Of a DNA stretch of 64,000 nt, positions 35,157 through 43,154 are shown in pieces (positions within the stretch are counted from its first letter, which is position 1; each line of letters begins with the position of its first letter). Source of the DNA: Palsa-1439 sp050015495 (lineage in GTDB: Bacteria > Verrucomicrobiota > Verrucomicrobiia > Palsa-1439); the NCBI GenBank assembly GCA_050015495.1, contig JBEKBH010000016.1, forward strand, positions 1-64,000. The letters are read 5' to 3'. The notes beneath the pieces are model-generated. The model searched no databases. It was not told the origin of the DNA and was given only the letters and a program-made list of their open reading frames with translations. The position numbers and the translations under genes were made by a program.

Positions 35157-36809
35157 CTAGAAGCTCGCGCTAAACGCGATGTTGCCGTCGGCGTCTTCCG
35201 CGGCAATCGTCGACAGGCTCGATGGATCCGTGCCTTTCGGGAGTTTGTTAACGGTCAGGCGGCCGCGGCGATCGGTCTTGATGGTGCCGGCCTCGACGCC
35301 ATTGACAAAGAGGTGGAGCGTGGCCTTTGGCGGCGCGCCCGAGGCTGTGAGAGAAAAGCTGCCGTGCGTGCCGCCCTTGCCGGCTTCGATATGCAACCAA
35401 GCGGTCCCAAGAAGATTGGCGCAGAGCGGACCCGGCACGAGCGAAATCACCGTGTCGAACACACAGGGGAATGGCCGTCGCGCATTGGCGAAGTCGCCGG
35501 TCAGGTCGGGCAATCCGTTGGTGTCGGAGATGGAGATGGTCGTCACATTTGTTGGATCGAGACCCGTGGGCAGTGGGAAGCTGGCTCCGCCGACCGTGTT
35601 GGACCAGAACGGGAGAATGGGCAGCTTGATTCCACTGACGAGGTTCGACCAGGTGTGGACGTCAAACGTGCCAAGCGTGTAGGTGTTCGTACCGGTCGTG
35701 TCGGTAAGGGTCGTCGTGTAGGTGCCCACCAGCAGACCGAGGGTTTCGACCTTGACCGTCACCGTGTTGGTGGCGCCGGTAATCTCGCCCTCCATGGCGG
35801 CGCGTCCCATCGCCCGGGCCGGGGCGTTCGTAGTGTCGGCGAGCACAATGAACTCCTGGATCACGCGCGGCGGAGGCGGCGGAACCTCGAAGGTTCCAGT
35901 GAGATCGACCACATCGTTGCTGTCGGAAATTGAGATGCCGACGACGTTGGTCGGGGCCAATCCGGCCGGCAGCCCGAAGATTCCGCTCCCGATGAGGATG
36001 ACCGTCGGTGGCGGCAGATCCGTGACGATCGTGGCGGCGAAAACGGGGAACCGGTTTGTGCAGGTGACGATATCGATCGTCCCGAGGACGTAAGTATTGG
36101 TGTCCACATCGGTGATGCTGACCGTGTAGCTGCCGCCGAGCAATCCGTCCGTGGTAACGCGGATGGTTGGGGCGAAGACGGCAGGGATATCCTCGATGGA
36201 GGCGAGCGGCTCGGAGCACGGTCCCGAAAACAACTGCGCCATGCCCGTGGCCGCGGCGGGAGCGTTTGTGGTGGCAATCAGTGTCGCATCCTCGCGCACT
36301 CCGCATGGGGGCGGGGGAGGCGGCTGGTGAAACGTCCCGGTGAGATCCACGAGGTCGTTGGTGTCGGAAACCGAAATGCCGACCACGTTGGTCCGGTTCA
36401 ATCCGGCTGGCAGGGAGAAGTTACCGCCGCCGACGTTGACGATCCTGAGCCACATGGGGGTCGCGCCCGACGTGCTGACCGGTGGCCTGTCCGTCACGGT
36501 CGCGACGTCGAACGTGCCCAAGGCGTAGCTGTTGGTTTCAGTATCGGTCACGACAACCGAGTAGGTGCCGGTGGAAAGGCCTTCGGTCGAAACTTGAAGG
36601 ACGGGCGCGTTGGTGCCGGGAAACATGACGTCGGCCGGGCCGGCAAAAACATCCGGCAAAAGCGTGGCCAGACCCGTGGCACCCGCAGGCGCGTTGGTGG
36701 TGGCGGACAAGAGAGCGACCTCGCTGAGAAAGACAGGTTCAACAGCGACGGCACGCCCGGCGGTGATGGCCGCAACAATCCCCGCGAGCAATAAAACCCT
36801 GATCTTCAC
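35157..36809 (-). CDS. Secreted protein with three tandem beta domains
   Basis: The GTG at 36809 follows AAGGAG and gives 550 residues. A signal peptide (VLLLAGIVAAITAGRAVAVE) precedes three copies of a domain of about 140 residues, each running ATTNAPAxATGxA ... LSTGTYSVVVTDTETNSYAL G ... LPAGLxxTNVVGISxSDTND and ending in VVDLTGTFxxPPPPP. Proline runs separate the copies. The last 90 residues (HLFVNGVEAGTIKTDRRGRL) form a different beta domain. It is surely exported; I cannot assign a function. Close similarity among copies implies recent duplication. Confidence 0.75.
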   Translation of the reverse strand: MKIRVLLLAGIVAAITAGRAVAVEPVFLSEVALLSATTNAPAGATGLATLLPDVFAGPADVMFPGTNAPVLQVSTEGLSTGTYSVVVTDTETNSYALGTFDVATVTDRPPVSTSGATPMWLRIVNVGGGNFSLPAGLNRTNVVGISVSDTNDLVDLTGTFHQPPPPPPCGVREDATLIATTNAPAAATGMAQLFSGPCSEPLASIEDIPAVFAPTIRVTTDGLLGGSYTVSITDVDTNTYVLGTIDIVTCTNRFPVFAATIVTDLPPPTVILIGSGIFGLPAGLAPTNVVGISISDSNDVVDLTGTFEVPPPPPRVIQEFIVLADTTNAPARAMGRAAMEGEITGATNTVTVKVETLGLLVGTYTTTLTDTTGTNTYTLGTFDVHTWSNLVSGIKLPILPFWSNTVGGASFPLPTGLDPTNVTTISISDTNGLPDLTGDFANARRPFPCVFDTVISLVPGPLCANLLGTAWLHIEAGKGGTHGSFSLTASGAPPKATLHLFVNGVEAGTIKTDRRGRLTVNKLPKGTDPSSLSTIAAEDADGNIAFSASF

Positions 36810-36922
36810 CTGAACTCCTTCCCGAGCGCCCAGTATACTGCCGGGTACGCCCCTGTCAAGTGGATTACCCCCATTGAGTTGACTTCCGCCCGCAGGGGAC
36901 TACATTTTCTCAGAGGAGTTCG

Positions 36923-37066
36923 ATGAAAGTGCGGAACGTCCAACACGCCTTTCTGACGGGAGATCGCCCGCTGGCACGGACGCTGTGGTTGCTGTTGTGT
37001 GTCTCCATCTGGGTATTGGGATTTGCGCTGGCGGAACTGATCATCGAGAAACTGTACTTCCGCTGA
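36923..37066 (+). CDS. 47-residue single-span membrane peptide
   Basis: An ATG five bases after GAGGAG opens a 47-codon frame: a basic N-terminus (MKVRNVQHAF), one hydrophobic helix (LWLLLCVSIWVLGFALAELI) and the end IEKLYFR. The ribosome binding site and the membrane segment make it credible despite its size. It lies 107 bases before the GTG of the PLP enzyme and on the same strand. Function unknown. Confidence 0.55.
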   Translation: MKVRNVQHAFLTGDRPLARTLWLLLCVSIWVLGFALAELIIEKLYFR

Positions 37067-37173
37067 TCCGCTGTGGTCGGAAGCAACTGTCCATAGCCGT
37101 ATGAGGCGCGGACGGCTTGACTGCCGGGAATCATTCCTCTAGCCTTGCGCCAAAGCATAGGAATTTATCCGGC

Positions 37174-38376
37174 GTGTTTTCCCGCAAATCCAAACCCATC
37201 ATCGAGCGGTGCGAGTCCGACGTGAACACGCGACTGCGGCTGAAGTACGCGCCGTACTACCGCGTCGTCGATTCCGCCGATGGTGTCAACATCGTGGTCG
37301 ATGGCCGGCCAATGGTGATGATGTCGACGAATGAGTACCTCGGGCTGGCCCGGCATCCGAAGGTCGTGGCGGCGGCCAAACGGGCACTGGATCAATGGGG
37401 CGCGAGCGCCTGCGGTTCGCGCCTGGCCAACGGCAGCCGGGCGTATCACATCGAATTGGAGGAGACGCTGGCGGCGTTCCTCGGCAAAGAGGCGTGCCAT
37501 GTCACCTCGGCGGGTTACCTGGCGTGCGTGTGCAGCCTGAGTTCACTGGTCCAGCGCGGGGACATCCTGCTCGTGGACCCGAGCATCCATTCGTCGCTGT
37601 GGGACGGCGCGTTGTTGAGCGGCGCGAAAATCGAGCGGTTCGCGCATGAGGACATGGATTCGCTGGCGCAAACGCTCGAAGGCCTCGACCCGAAACAGGC
37701 GAAGGCGATTGCCGTGGACGGCGTGTACTCGATGGAAGGACATATCGCGTCGCTGCCGCGCTTGTGCGAGTTGGCGGAACAGCATCACGCGGCGGTGGTG
37801 GTGGACGACGCGCACGGGTTTGGCGTCCTCGGCCGCGACGGGCGCGGCGTGTGCGACCAGTTGGGGGTAACGGAGCGCGTGGACCTGATTGCGGGCAGTT
37901 TTTCCAAGTCGCTGGCGAGCACGGGCGGGTTCGTGGCGGGAAGCCGGGCGTTGATCGAGTACCTGCGCACCAGTTCGCGGCAAATCATTTTCAGCGCGGC
38001 GATCGGTCCGGCGGCGGCAGCCAGCGCGTTGGCGGCGCTGCACGTGATGCAGGAAGAACCGCAGCACCGCGAACGGCTCTGGGCGAACCACCGTCATCTG
38101 AGCGGCATCCTGGATCATCTCGGGCTGGACTACTGGCAGAGTCCGACGGCGGCATTGCCGATTGTCGTGGGCGACAGGGAAAAATGCTATTGGATGTGGA
38201 AGACGCTGTGGGAGGAAGGTTTTTTCACCGTCATGTCGATCGCGCCGGGGGTACCGCCCGGCAAGGATATGATCCGTTCCGCTGTCACCTCGCGGCACAC
38301 CACGGAACAGCTCGATCGTTTCGGTGAAGCGCTCCAGATTGCGATGAAGAAAGCCGGCGTCAAACCGCGGGCGTAA
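37174..38376 (+). CDS. Alpha-oxoamine synthase family PLP enzyme (serine palmitoyltransferase or KBL-like)
   Basis: The GTG at 37174 gives 400 residues, the usual family length; a TTG at 37117 would add 19. Motifs from N to C: STNEYLGLARHPKV, GSRLANGSRAYHIELEETLA, VDPSIHSSLWDGALLSGA with the PLP-stacking His, DGVYSMEGHIASLP, VVVDDAHGFGVLGRDGRG, and IAGSFSKSLASTGGF with the PLP lysine (Lys245). These enzymes condense an amino acid with an acyl-CoA. SNxYLGL-type spacing and the acyl-CoA-binding regions do not decide between sphingolipid (serine), KBL (glycine) and BioF (alanine). No biotin or threonine genes are near, so a lipid role is my preferred guess. Confidence 0.88.
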   Translation: MFSRKSKPIIERCESDVNTRLRLKYAPYYRVVDSADGVNIVVDGRPMVMMSTNEYLGLARHPKVVAAAKRALDQWGASACGSRLANGSRAYHIELEETLAAFLGKEACHVTSAGYLACVCSLSSLVQRGDILLVDPSIHSSLWDGALLSGAKIERFAHEDMDSLAQTLEGLDPKQAKAIAVDGVYSMEGHIASLPRLCELAEQHHAAVVVDDAHGFGVLGRDGRGVCDQLGVTERVDLIAGSFSKSLASTGGFVAGSRALIEYLRTSSRQIIFSAAIGPAAAASALAALHVMQEEPQHRERLWANHRHLSGILDHLGLDYWQSPTAALPIVVGDREKCYWMWKTLWEEGFFTVMSIAPGVPPGKDMIRSAVTSRHTTEQLDRFGEALQIAMKKAGVKPRA

Positions 38377-38778
38377 TTTCCGTGACCGGCGGAGCGTATG
38401 CGTCTGACGGAGCAGATCCAGCTTTCCGCCTGGTTGCCGGCAGTGCGGGTTACGCACTGCCGGCCGCCGGCTCGCCACTCAACTGCGACCACACACAATG
38501 GATGCGGGACGGATGGCCAATCCGCCCGCCAAGGAGAGCCTGGGAAAAGGGAGGAGGGGCAACAGTTGCGGGATAGGGTTCGCCGTTGCCCCCGATACGG
38601 GATAATCATACGCCCGGCGATCGGGCGGGAGACCTGGAAGAAATGGAAGGAATCGGCGCCTGGCGCCGCGTGGAACTTCGCCACGCTGCACGTCAAGACC
38701 AGTAAAGCTCCAATGTCGTTTCATCGGCGTCATGTCTCTCGCTACGCCGATTACTTAAGCACGTTGACGTGTGGCGGG
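38377..38778. other. Gene-free stretch with a strong hairpin
   Basis: This stretch lies between the convergent PLP-enzyme and PocR/AraC genes. Apart from the hairpin at 38436-38464 I see no structure or gene. Confidence 0.4.
38436..38464. repeat. Perfect 12-bp hairpin after the PLP-enzyme gene
   Basis: GCCGGCAGTGCG at 38436-38447 pairs perfectly with 38453-38464 around a GGTTA loop. There is no T-run, so it would stop transcription only with help, or act as a repeat element or mRNA-end stabiliser. Confidence 0.6.
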
Positions 38779-39672
38779 CTACGCCCGGTTTGACAATTCC
38801 TTCTCTCGGATTGGACGGGCCTGGCACTTCCGAAATTCCGATGGTGAGCAACCTACGTGGCGGCGGAACGCGCGATTGAAGTACGGAATGGAATCGAACC
38901 CGGATTCGTACGCCGCCTCGCTCACGCGCCGGGTCGGGTCCAGCAGGAGCCGTTTCGCGGTTTCGATGCGTGACTGCGTGCGATACGCGGTGAACGTCAA
39001 CCCCGTCTGCTTCCGAAACAGTTTGCAGAAATAACACGGACTGATGTGCAGGCGCTCGGCGAGTTCGCGCACGGTCAACGCCTGGTCGGAGGGCATGGCC
39101 AACTGCGCCTCGATCTTCTGCAACAACGGCGATTGCTGCCCGGCCTCATGCAACAACAATCGTTGGCCGCACTCCGCGAGGTACTGCGCGAACATCTCCA
39201 GCAGCGTCTGGACCGCGCGCAGTTTTTCGCGCGTGATGACGGGGCTGCTGTCCCAGTTTGCCTTCGCGATGTTCGCCCGCGACGCGAGCCCGTTCGCTTT
39301 CAACTGGCTCATCAGCCGGCGGCGTCGCGGCCCGGTCAGCGGTCCGACGCAAAACGGGCCGGCCAGCAAATTCCCCACATGCCGTCCGCCGATCATCACC
39401 GGCATCAGCACATTCGTTATGCCGGTGGGACAGTGGAATTGGGCCGGGTGGCCGGTGTGGGAGGCGTTGTGTTCCGCGGATCGCAGCTCGCCCCGGCACA
39501 GTTGGCCGCAACGAGCGCCCAGACAGCCGTCGACACAGAACGAAGAAGCTGCGGGCGCCCGGGCGACTTCGTTTGCGTGCAATAAGGTAAGCGGCAGCCC
39601 GGTCGCGCAACCAAAAGCGACCTGCTGCCGGCGCACCGCGTCCGACTCAGCGAGTTGCTGCCAGATGTCCAT
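38779..39672 (-). CDS. AraC-family regulator with PocR ligand domain
   Basis: The 297-residue protein has a cysteine-rich PocR domain (residues about 15-165; CVDGCLGARCGQLCRGE, then QFHCPTGITNVLMPVMIGG and AGPFCVG). The C-terminus is an AraC DNA-binding domain (ELAERLHISPCYFCKLFRKQ and EAAYESGFDSIPYFNRAFRR). PocR domains bind small hydrocarbon derivatives such as diols in the founding case. No obvious metabolic operon adjoins it, so target and ligand are unknown. Confidence 0.92.
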   Translation of the reverse strand: MDIWQQLAESDAVRRQQVAFGCATGLPLTLLHANEVARAPAASSFCVDGCLGARCGQLCRGELRSAEHNASHTGHPAQFHCPTGITNVLMPVMIGGRHVGNLLAGPFCVGPLTGPRRRRLMSQLKANGLASRANIAKANWDSSPVITREKLRAVQTLLEMFAQYLAECGQRLLLHEAGQQSPLLQKIEAQLAMPSDQALTVRELAERLHISPCYFCKLFRKQTGLTFTAYRTQSRIETAKRLLLDPTRRVSEAAYESGFDSIPYFNRAFRRHVGCSPSEFRKCQARPIREKELSNRA

Positions 39673-39969
39673 TTAGCCCTGTATCCCGGGTCCACTTGTC
39701 GCGCAGACCTATCGGCATGACGACAATTGACCGAAAATCCAGCAGTGACGGTGCCACATCTCGCACGACAAGCGCAACCTGTTGTGCTGCAAAGAAAAGC
39801 TGAGTGGAGTTGGTTAAGGTTGGAAGACCTCCAGCCTGACGTTTTGACGCAACCGCCAGATCCCGCTCGACAAGTTGTCGGCGCTGAAGGTCAGAATCAG
39901 CGGGAAGCAATGTTCGTATGGCGCGGGAATGAGCCAGGGAACCAGCCCCTCGCCACTCGGGACAAGCTC

Positions 39970-41877
39970 CTACGGGACGAACCGAACGCGGTAGTAGCGG
40001 GCGGGCACGTTCGTTGCCCCACCCACGTCAATGTAGTTGGTAGTCTGAGATCCGATGCCGGGAAGAATCGTTTGTGAAGCGGTGATGTCCGCGAAGTTAT
40101 CCGTGTAGTTGCCCGAGGCGTCGCCATTGGTAGCTTGCACCACATTCGTGCATCCGCCGCACGCCGTCCAGGTAATGTTCATGTCGGTTCCCTGAATGAA
40201 AGCGGATACGATGGCGAACGGGATTTGAAGCTCGTAGGCTCCGATATCGACGTGCGCACCTGACTTCCGTGGCAAGCCGCGCTGGTCCGTGGTGAGATTG
40301 TAGGGAGCGGACAGCACCGCGTCGTCGCCCGCGTCGATGGCGGGGCTGCCGGGCAGCAGGGCACAGGTGGGAGTGGGACCGCCGTTATTGGCGAGCGGAC
40401 CAAGTTGTGGATCGACGTTTAACAGATCGCTGGGTCCGAAACCGCTGCTGCTGCTATCCGTCGTTCCGATCAAGTTGTGCCCCAGCGAGGTGAAGCTGCC
40501 GGAGACATCCGGTCCGCTTCCCGCCGCTGAGTTGCTGGCGATGATGGTATTCAGAAGCTGTGAGCCACCGCCAAGGCCGCCGGCGCTGCCAGGGCTGCCG
40601 TTGACGCCCGCGCTGCCGCCGCCCGCCCCACCACCGGCTTGACCGCCTTGGGCTGTAAAATTGCTGGCAATGGTGCAATTCCAGAGGGTGGCTCCGCCGG
40701 TCATACCGCCCCCGCTACCACCGTTGCCGCCGTAGCCACCATTGCCGGGCTGGCAGTTGAAAGGACAGCTGGCGGGCCCGCCACTGCCGCCACTGCCCGT
40801 GGAGTTGCCATAGATGGTGCAATTGACCAACATGCCTCCACCGCAAATCCCACCGCCACTGCCACCGCTACCGCCGGGTGCGCCGTTGAAGAAGAAGGGA
40901 GAATATCCGTATCCCTCGCCCCCACCCCCACCGCTACCGGCGGAGTTGGCGTAGATGGCGCAATTACTCACCGTCAGTGTGCCCCCATTGTAAATTCCCC
41001 CACCGCTACCGCCGCTCCCACCGGGGTTGTCAAAGTCAGAGAACCCGCCGTTACCGCAGGAGTTACTGCTGATCGCACACCCACTCATCGTGAGTGCGCC
41101 AATGTTATAAATCCCCCCACCAGAGCCGGCGCTGCCGGTTGGGTAAGCCTCAGCCCCGTCGTTGCCCCCGCCTGTGGCGTTGCCGCTGATAGTGGAACCG
41201 TTCACCGTCAGCACACCCGCATTGTAAATCCCCCCACCGTTGCCGGAAGAGGCAGAGTAATTGACCGCTGGCTGGTTGCCAGGGCCGGTCGAGTTGCCAC
41301 TGATGATGCAATTGCTCACCGTGAGCGTGCCTGTGTTGTAGATTCCCCCACCATCGCCTGTTTTGCCGGTAGGCAGGTAAAGCGGGTTGTGCCGCGTGGC
41401 ATTTCCGATGACAGCGAAATCGGTCAGGAACAGGGTGCCCGCGTTGTATATCCCGGCGCCACAAAGCTGCGTATAATTTTTATAGGGATAATCGTCGGGA
41501 TTACCACCTGAGATGGTCAGCCCCGAGATGCTGACTGTGACCGTGTCGTTGGAGATGGTAAACACGCGGCGGGCCGGAAACGAACCCTGAACAATGGCCA
41601 GATTGGTTGAGCCGGGACCCACAATACTCATGGTATTCGTGATCACCAAGTCGCCACTGGATAATGAGATGGTGCTGGTGACATTGGAGAACAGGATGGT
41701 TCCACCGCCGCCACCCGCACTTGCATCCGAGATCGCTTGGCGAAGGGATCCGGGTCCGGAGTCGGATGTATTGGTAACGAAAAATGTCTGTCCCCAGGCC
41801 GTATTCACCAGGAGCGCCAAGGCAACAACAGGCAAACTCACCGTACCGAATCGGGATGCAGCAAGTTTGGGTTTCAT
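39970..41877 (-). CDS. Secreted beta-helix protein with polymorphic-membrane-type repeats and choice-of-anchor Q domain
   Basis: The 635-residue product has a signal peptide (SLPVVALALLVNTAWGQTFF) and begins the mature part with VTNTSDSGPGSLRQAISDA, common to CSLREA-like exported proteins. About ten GGGIYNxGxLTVSNCxISGN units separated by long glycine/serine runs form a right-handed beta-helix. Near residue 500-570 come VDPQLGPLANNGGPTPTCAL and SPAIDAGDD ... DIGAYEL, the choice-of-anchor Q signature. The C-terminal module (TNYIDVGGATNVPARYYRVR) is also found at the end of the SBBP-repeat protein. Glycine-rich loops vary most between repeats. Confidence 0.9.
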   Translation of the reverse strand: MKPKLAASRFGTVSLPVVALALLVNTAWGQTFFVTNTSDSGPGSLRQAISDASAGGGGGTILFSNVTSTISLSSGDLVITNTMSIVGPGSTNLAIVQGSFPARRVFTISNDTVTVSISGLTISGGNPDDYPYKNYTQLCGAGIYNAGTLFLTDFAVIGNATRHNPLYLPTGKTGDGGGIYNTGTLTVSNCIISGNSTGPGNQPAVNYSASSGNGGGIYNAGVLTVNGSTISGNATGGGNDGAEAYPTGSAGSGGGIYNIGALTMSGCAISSNSCGNGGFSDFDNPGGSGGSGGGIYNGGTLTVSNCAIYANSAGSGGGGGEGYGYSPFFFNGAPGGSGGSGGGICGGGMLVNCTIYGNSTGSGGSGGPASCPFNCQPGNGGYGGNGGSGGGMTGGATLWNCTIASNFTAQGGQAGGGAGGGSAGVNGSPGSAGGLGGGSQLLNTIIASNSAAGSGPDVSGSFTSLGHNLIGTTDSSSSGFGPSDLLNVDPQLGPLANNGGPTPTCALLPGSPAIDAGDDAVLSAPYNLTTDQRGLPRKSGAHVDIGAYELQIPFAIVSAFIQGTDMNITWTACGGCTNVVQATNGDASGNYTDNFADITASQTILPGIGSQTTNYIDVGGATNVPARYYRVRFVP

Positions 41878-42178
41878 CGGTTAGCCCTCATCATTCGTCA
41901 CGGAAAATCACGCGCTCCCAGCCTCGCGCAGACAGGACGTGTCAGGTCGGGCATACGGCCCCGCAAACTCAATCTTAGCTGACTTATAGGCCTGCGGGTA
42001 TCAGGACTGCAAGACATTTCAACTGGCGATCTCGACGAGGAAGACCGCACAGGGAGGTACGTCCGCCACGAGCGAAATTGGGATGCACGGACTGCGAGCG
42101 AATCACCTATTGGCTACCGCTCCGGCCGATGGGCGGAGCCGGGAAGCCGAGTTGCCTCTGAGCGGCTGGATGTCGGCC
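41878..42178. other. Intergenic stretch with a conserved promoter/leader
   Basis: This stretch carries the promoter and leader of the beta-helix gene (41922-42020), shared with the PPC-repeat gene. Nothing else is visible. Confidence 0.5.
41922..42020 (-). promoter_or_regulatory. Conserved promoter/leader of the beta-helix gene
   Basis: On the minus strand TTGCAG (42012-42007) and TATAAG (41988-41983) are 18 bases apart. The flanks AAATGTC before and GTCCTGTCTGCGCGAG after are also found at 55010-55110 upstream of the PPC-repeat gene, with the same 18-base spacing. The leader from the expected start to the ATG is about 98 bases. Confidence 0.6.
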
Positions 42179-42664
42179 TCAGCGATTGACGGCGCTGCTG
42201 GCTGGGATTGGCGGTCGCGAGGGGATGGCGATTCTTTTCAGCCTTCGCGCCCCGACATCCTGCTGGTCGACGAGAACGAGTTCCCTGGTTTCCAGAGCAA
42301 AGCGCCACTCTTGGCGGACGGTCTTCACGAAACCTCCCGAACGATAGGCTGGCAGATGGCGCGAGATGGAAAACTCGACCCCGACCGGAGTTTTCTTCCA
42401 CGACGCACCCCGCTCTTCGATCTTGGCCTGCGACAGTTTCCCGGGCATCCCGCCCGCGGCATAGAGGCTTTCGACATGACGACTGAACAGATTCTTGAAC
42501 AGGTCGGTCGGCTCGCCGAGGCCATCCCACGTGGCGCAGGCTTTCCGGAAGGCCTGCTCGAGTGCAGGAAAATAGTGCGACCCGCAATAGAATCTTCCTT
42601 GCACGCCCCAACCGGGGCCCGCGTCTTGGCCACAGTCCGGCCACTGACAAAGCGTGTCGCTCAT
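42179..42664 (-). CDS. Zinc-finger-like protein next to the Flp pilin gene
   Basis: The 161-residue protein starts MSDTLCQWPDCGQDAG and has CGSH at residues 27-30, a likely Cys3-His zinc site. A helical stretch follows (FPALEQAFRKACATWDGLGE), then a beta-rich part (VGVEFSISRHLPAYRSGGFV, QEWRFALETRELVLVDQQDV) that might be a small ligand-binding barrel. I do not recognise the family. It lies on the same strand as, and 165 bases downstream of, the Flp pilin, so the two may be co-transcribed. A long frame on the other strand over the same bases has no such features. Confidence 0.65.
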   Translation of the reverse strand: MSDTLCQWPDCGQDAGPGWGVQGRFYCGSHYFPALEQAFRKACATWDGLGEPTDLFKNLFSRHVESLYAAGGMPGKLSQAKIEERGASWKKTPVGVEFSISRHLPAYRSGGFVKTVRQEWRFALETRELVLVDQQDVGARRLKRIAIPSRPPIPASSAVNR

Positions 42665-42829
42665 AATCGTCTCGTCGGGGTGACGCGCGAAAGCTTAGCC
42701 CTGTCCGTCTCCGAATTCAACGGCAAACCGGGCGTGTGCGTCTGACTTGAGGAGTAGTATCCCGTCTCGCGTCGGCTGCGGCAGCGTCTGCCGCCAGGTC
42801 GGGGTTGTGAAACCCGGTCCTTCTCGACC

Positions 42830-43003
42830 TCAGGGCAGGTTCGCGTTGATCGACGATAACGTGTTATTTATGTGCTTGCCGAGGCCCTTTAATACGGTAA
42901 TCGCCACGATGGCAATGAGAGCCAGAATCAGCGAGTATTCGACCAGACTTTGGCCCTTTCGCGATCGGAACATTCTGGAGATCTTCTGAATCGTCCTCTT
43001 CAT
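42830..43003 (-). CDS. Flp/Fap-type (type IVb) pilin
   Basis: The 57-residue product has a basic leader (MKRTIQKISRMFRSRKG) and the type IVb cleavage and assembly signal QSLVEYSLILALIAIVAITV with the Glu at position +5 after the processing glycine. The C-terminal part is short (KGLGKHINNTLSSINANLP). Flp pilins are assembled by the Tad machinery into thin adhesive pili. No Tad ATPase, platform or secretin genes are in the window. The gene is preceded by the double-dyad promoter module, and its 5' and 3' ends are copied as remnants in the leaders of two neighbouring genes. Confidence 0.92.
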   Translation of the reverse strand: MKRTIQKISRMFRSRKGQSLVEYSLILALIAIVAITVLKGLGKHINNTLSSINANLP

Positions 43004-43043
43004 AAGATATGTTACCAACACTGTAGCGCAGGTGATGCGGGCC

Positions 43044-43092
43044 GTCTGTGGGGGGAAACCCTGTTTCCTCTGTAGGGGAAAACCCCTACACA
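43044..43092 (-). promoter_or_regulatory. Double-dyad promoter module A (Flp pilin)
   Basis: GGGGAAACCC at 43052-43061 and the perfect palindrome GGGGAAAACCCC at 43075-43086 have centres about 24 bases apart, two and a quarter helical turns. The proximal dyad is followed toward the gene by a TGCGCTAC box (also in module C, with related forms in B and D) and the pilin ATG about 40 bases on. Three further copies follow at 45.5, 46.3 and 46.8 kb. Confidence 0.7.
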
Positions 43093-43154
43093 CGGCCGGA
43101 TACGAAGATGGGCAGGGCCGAGACACTCCGCAAAGACGCCGCCTCGCCTCCCGC

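Noticed and set aside
38436..38464. Hairpin after the PLP-enzyme gene as an intrinsic terminator
   Set aside because: The stem is perfect but no T-run follows on either strand.
42083..42745. 220-residue plus-strand frame opposite the zinc-finger-like gene
   Set aside because: No motif, no ribosome binding site; the minus-strand frame has a cysteine/histidine pattern and fits the local gene direction.
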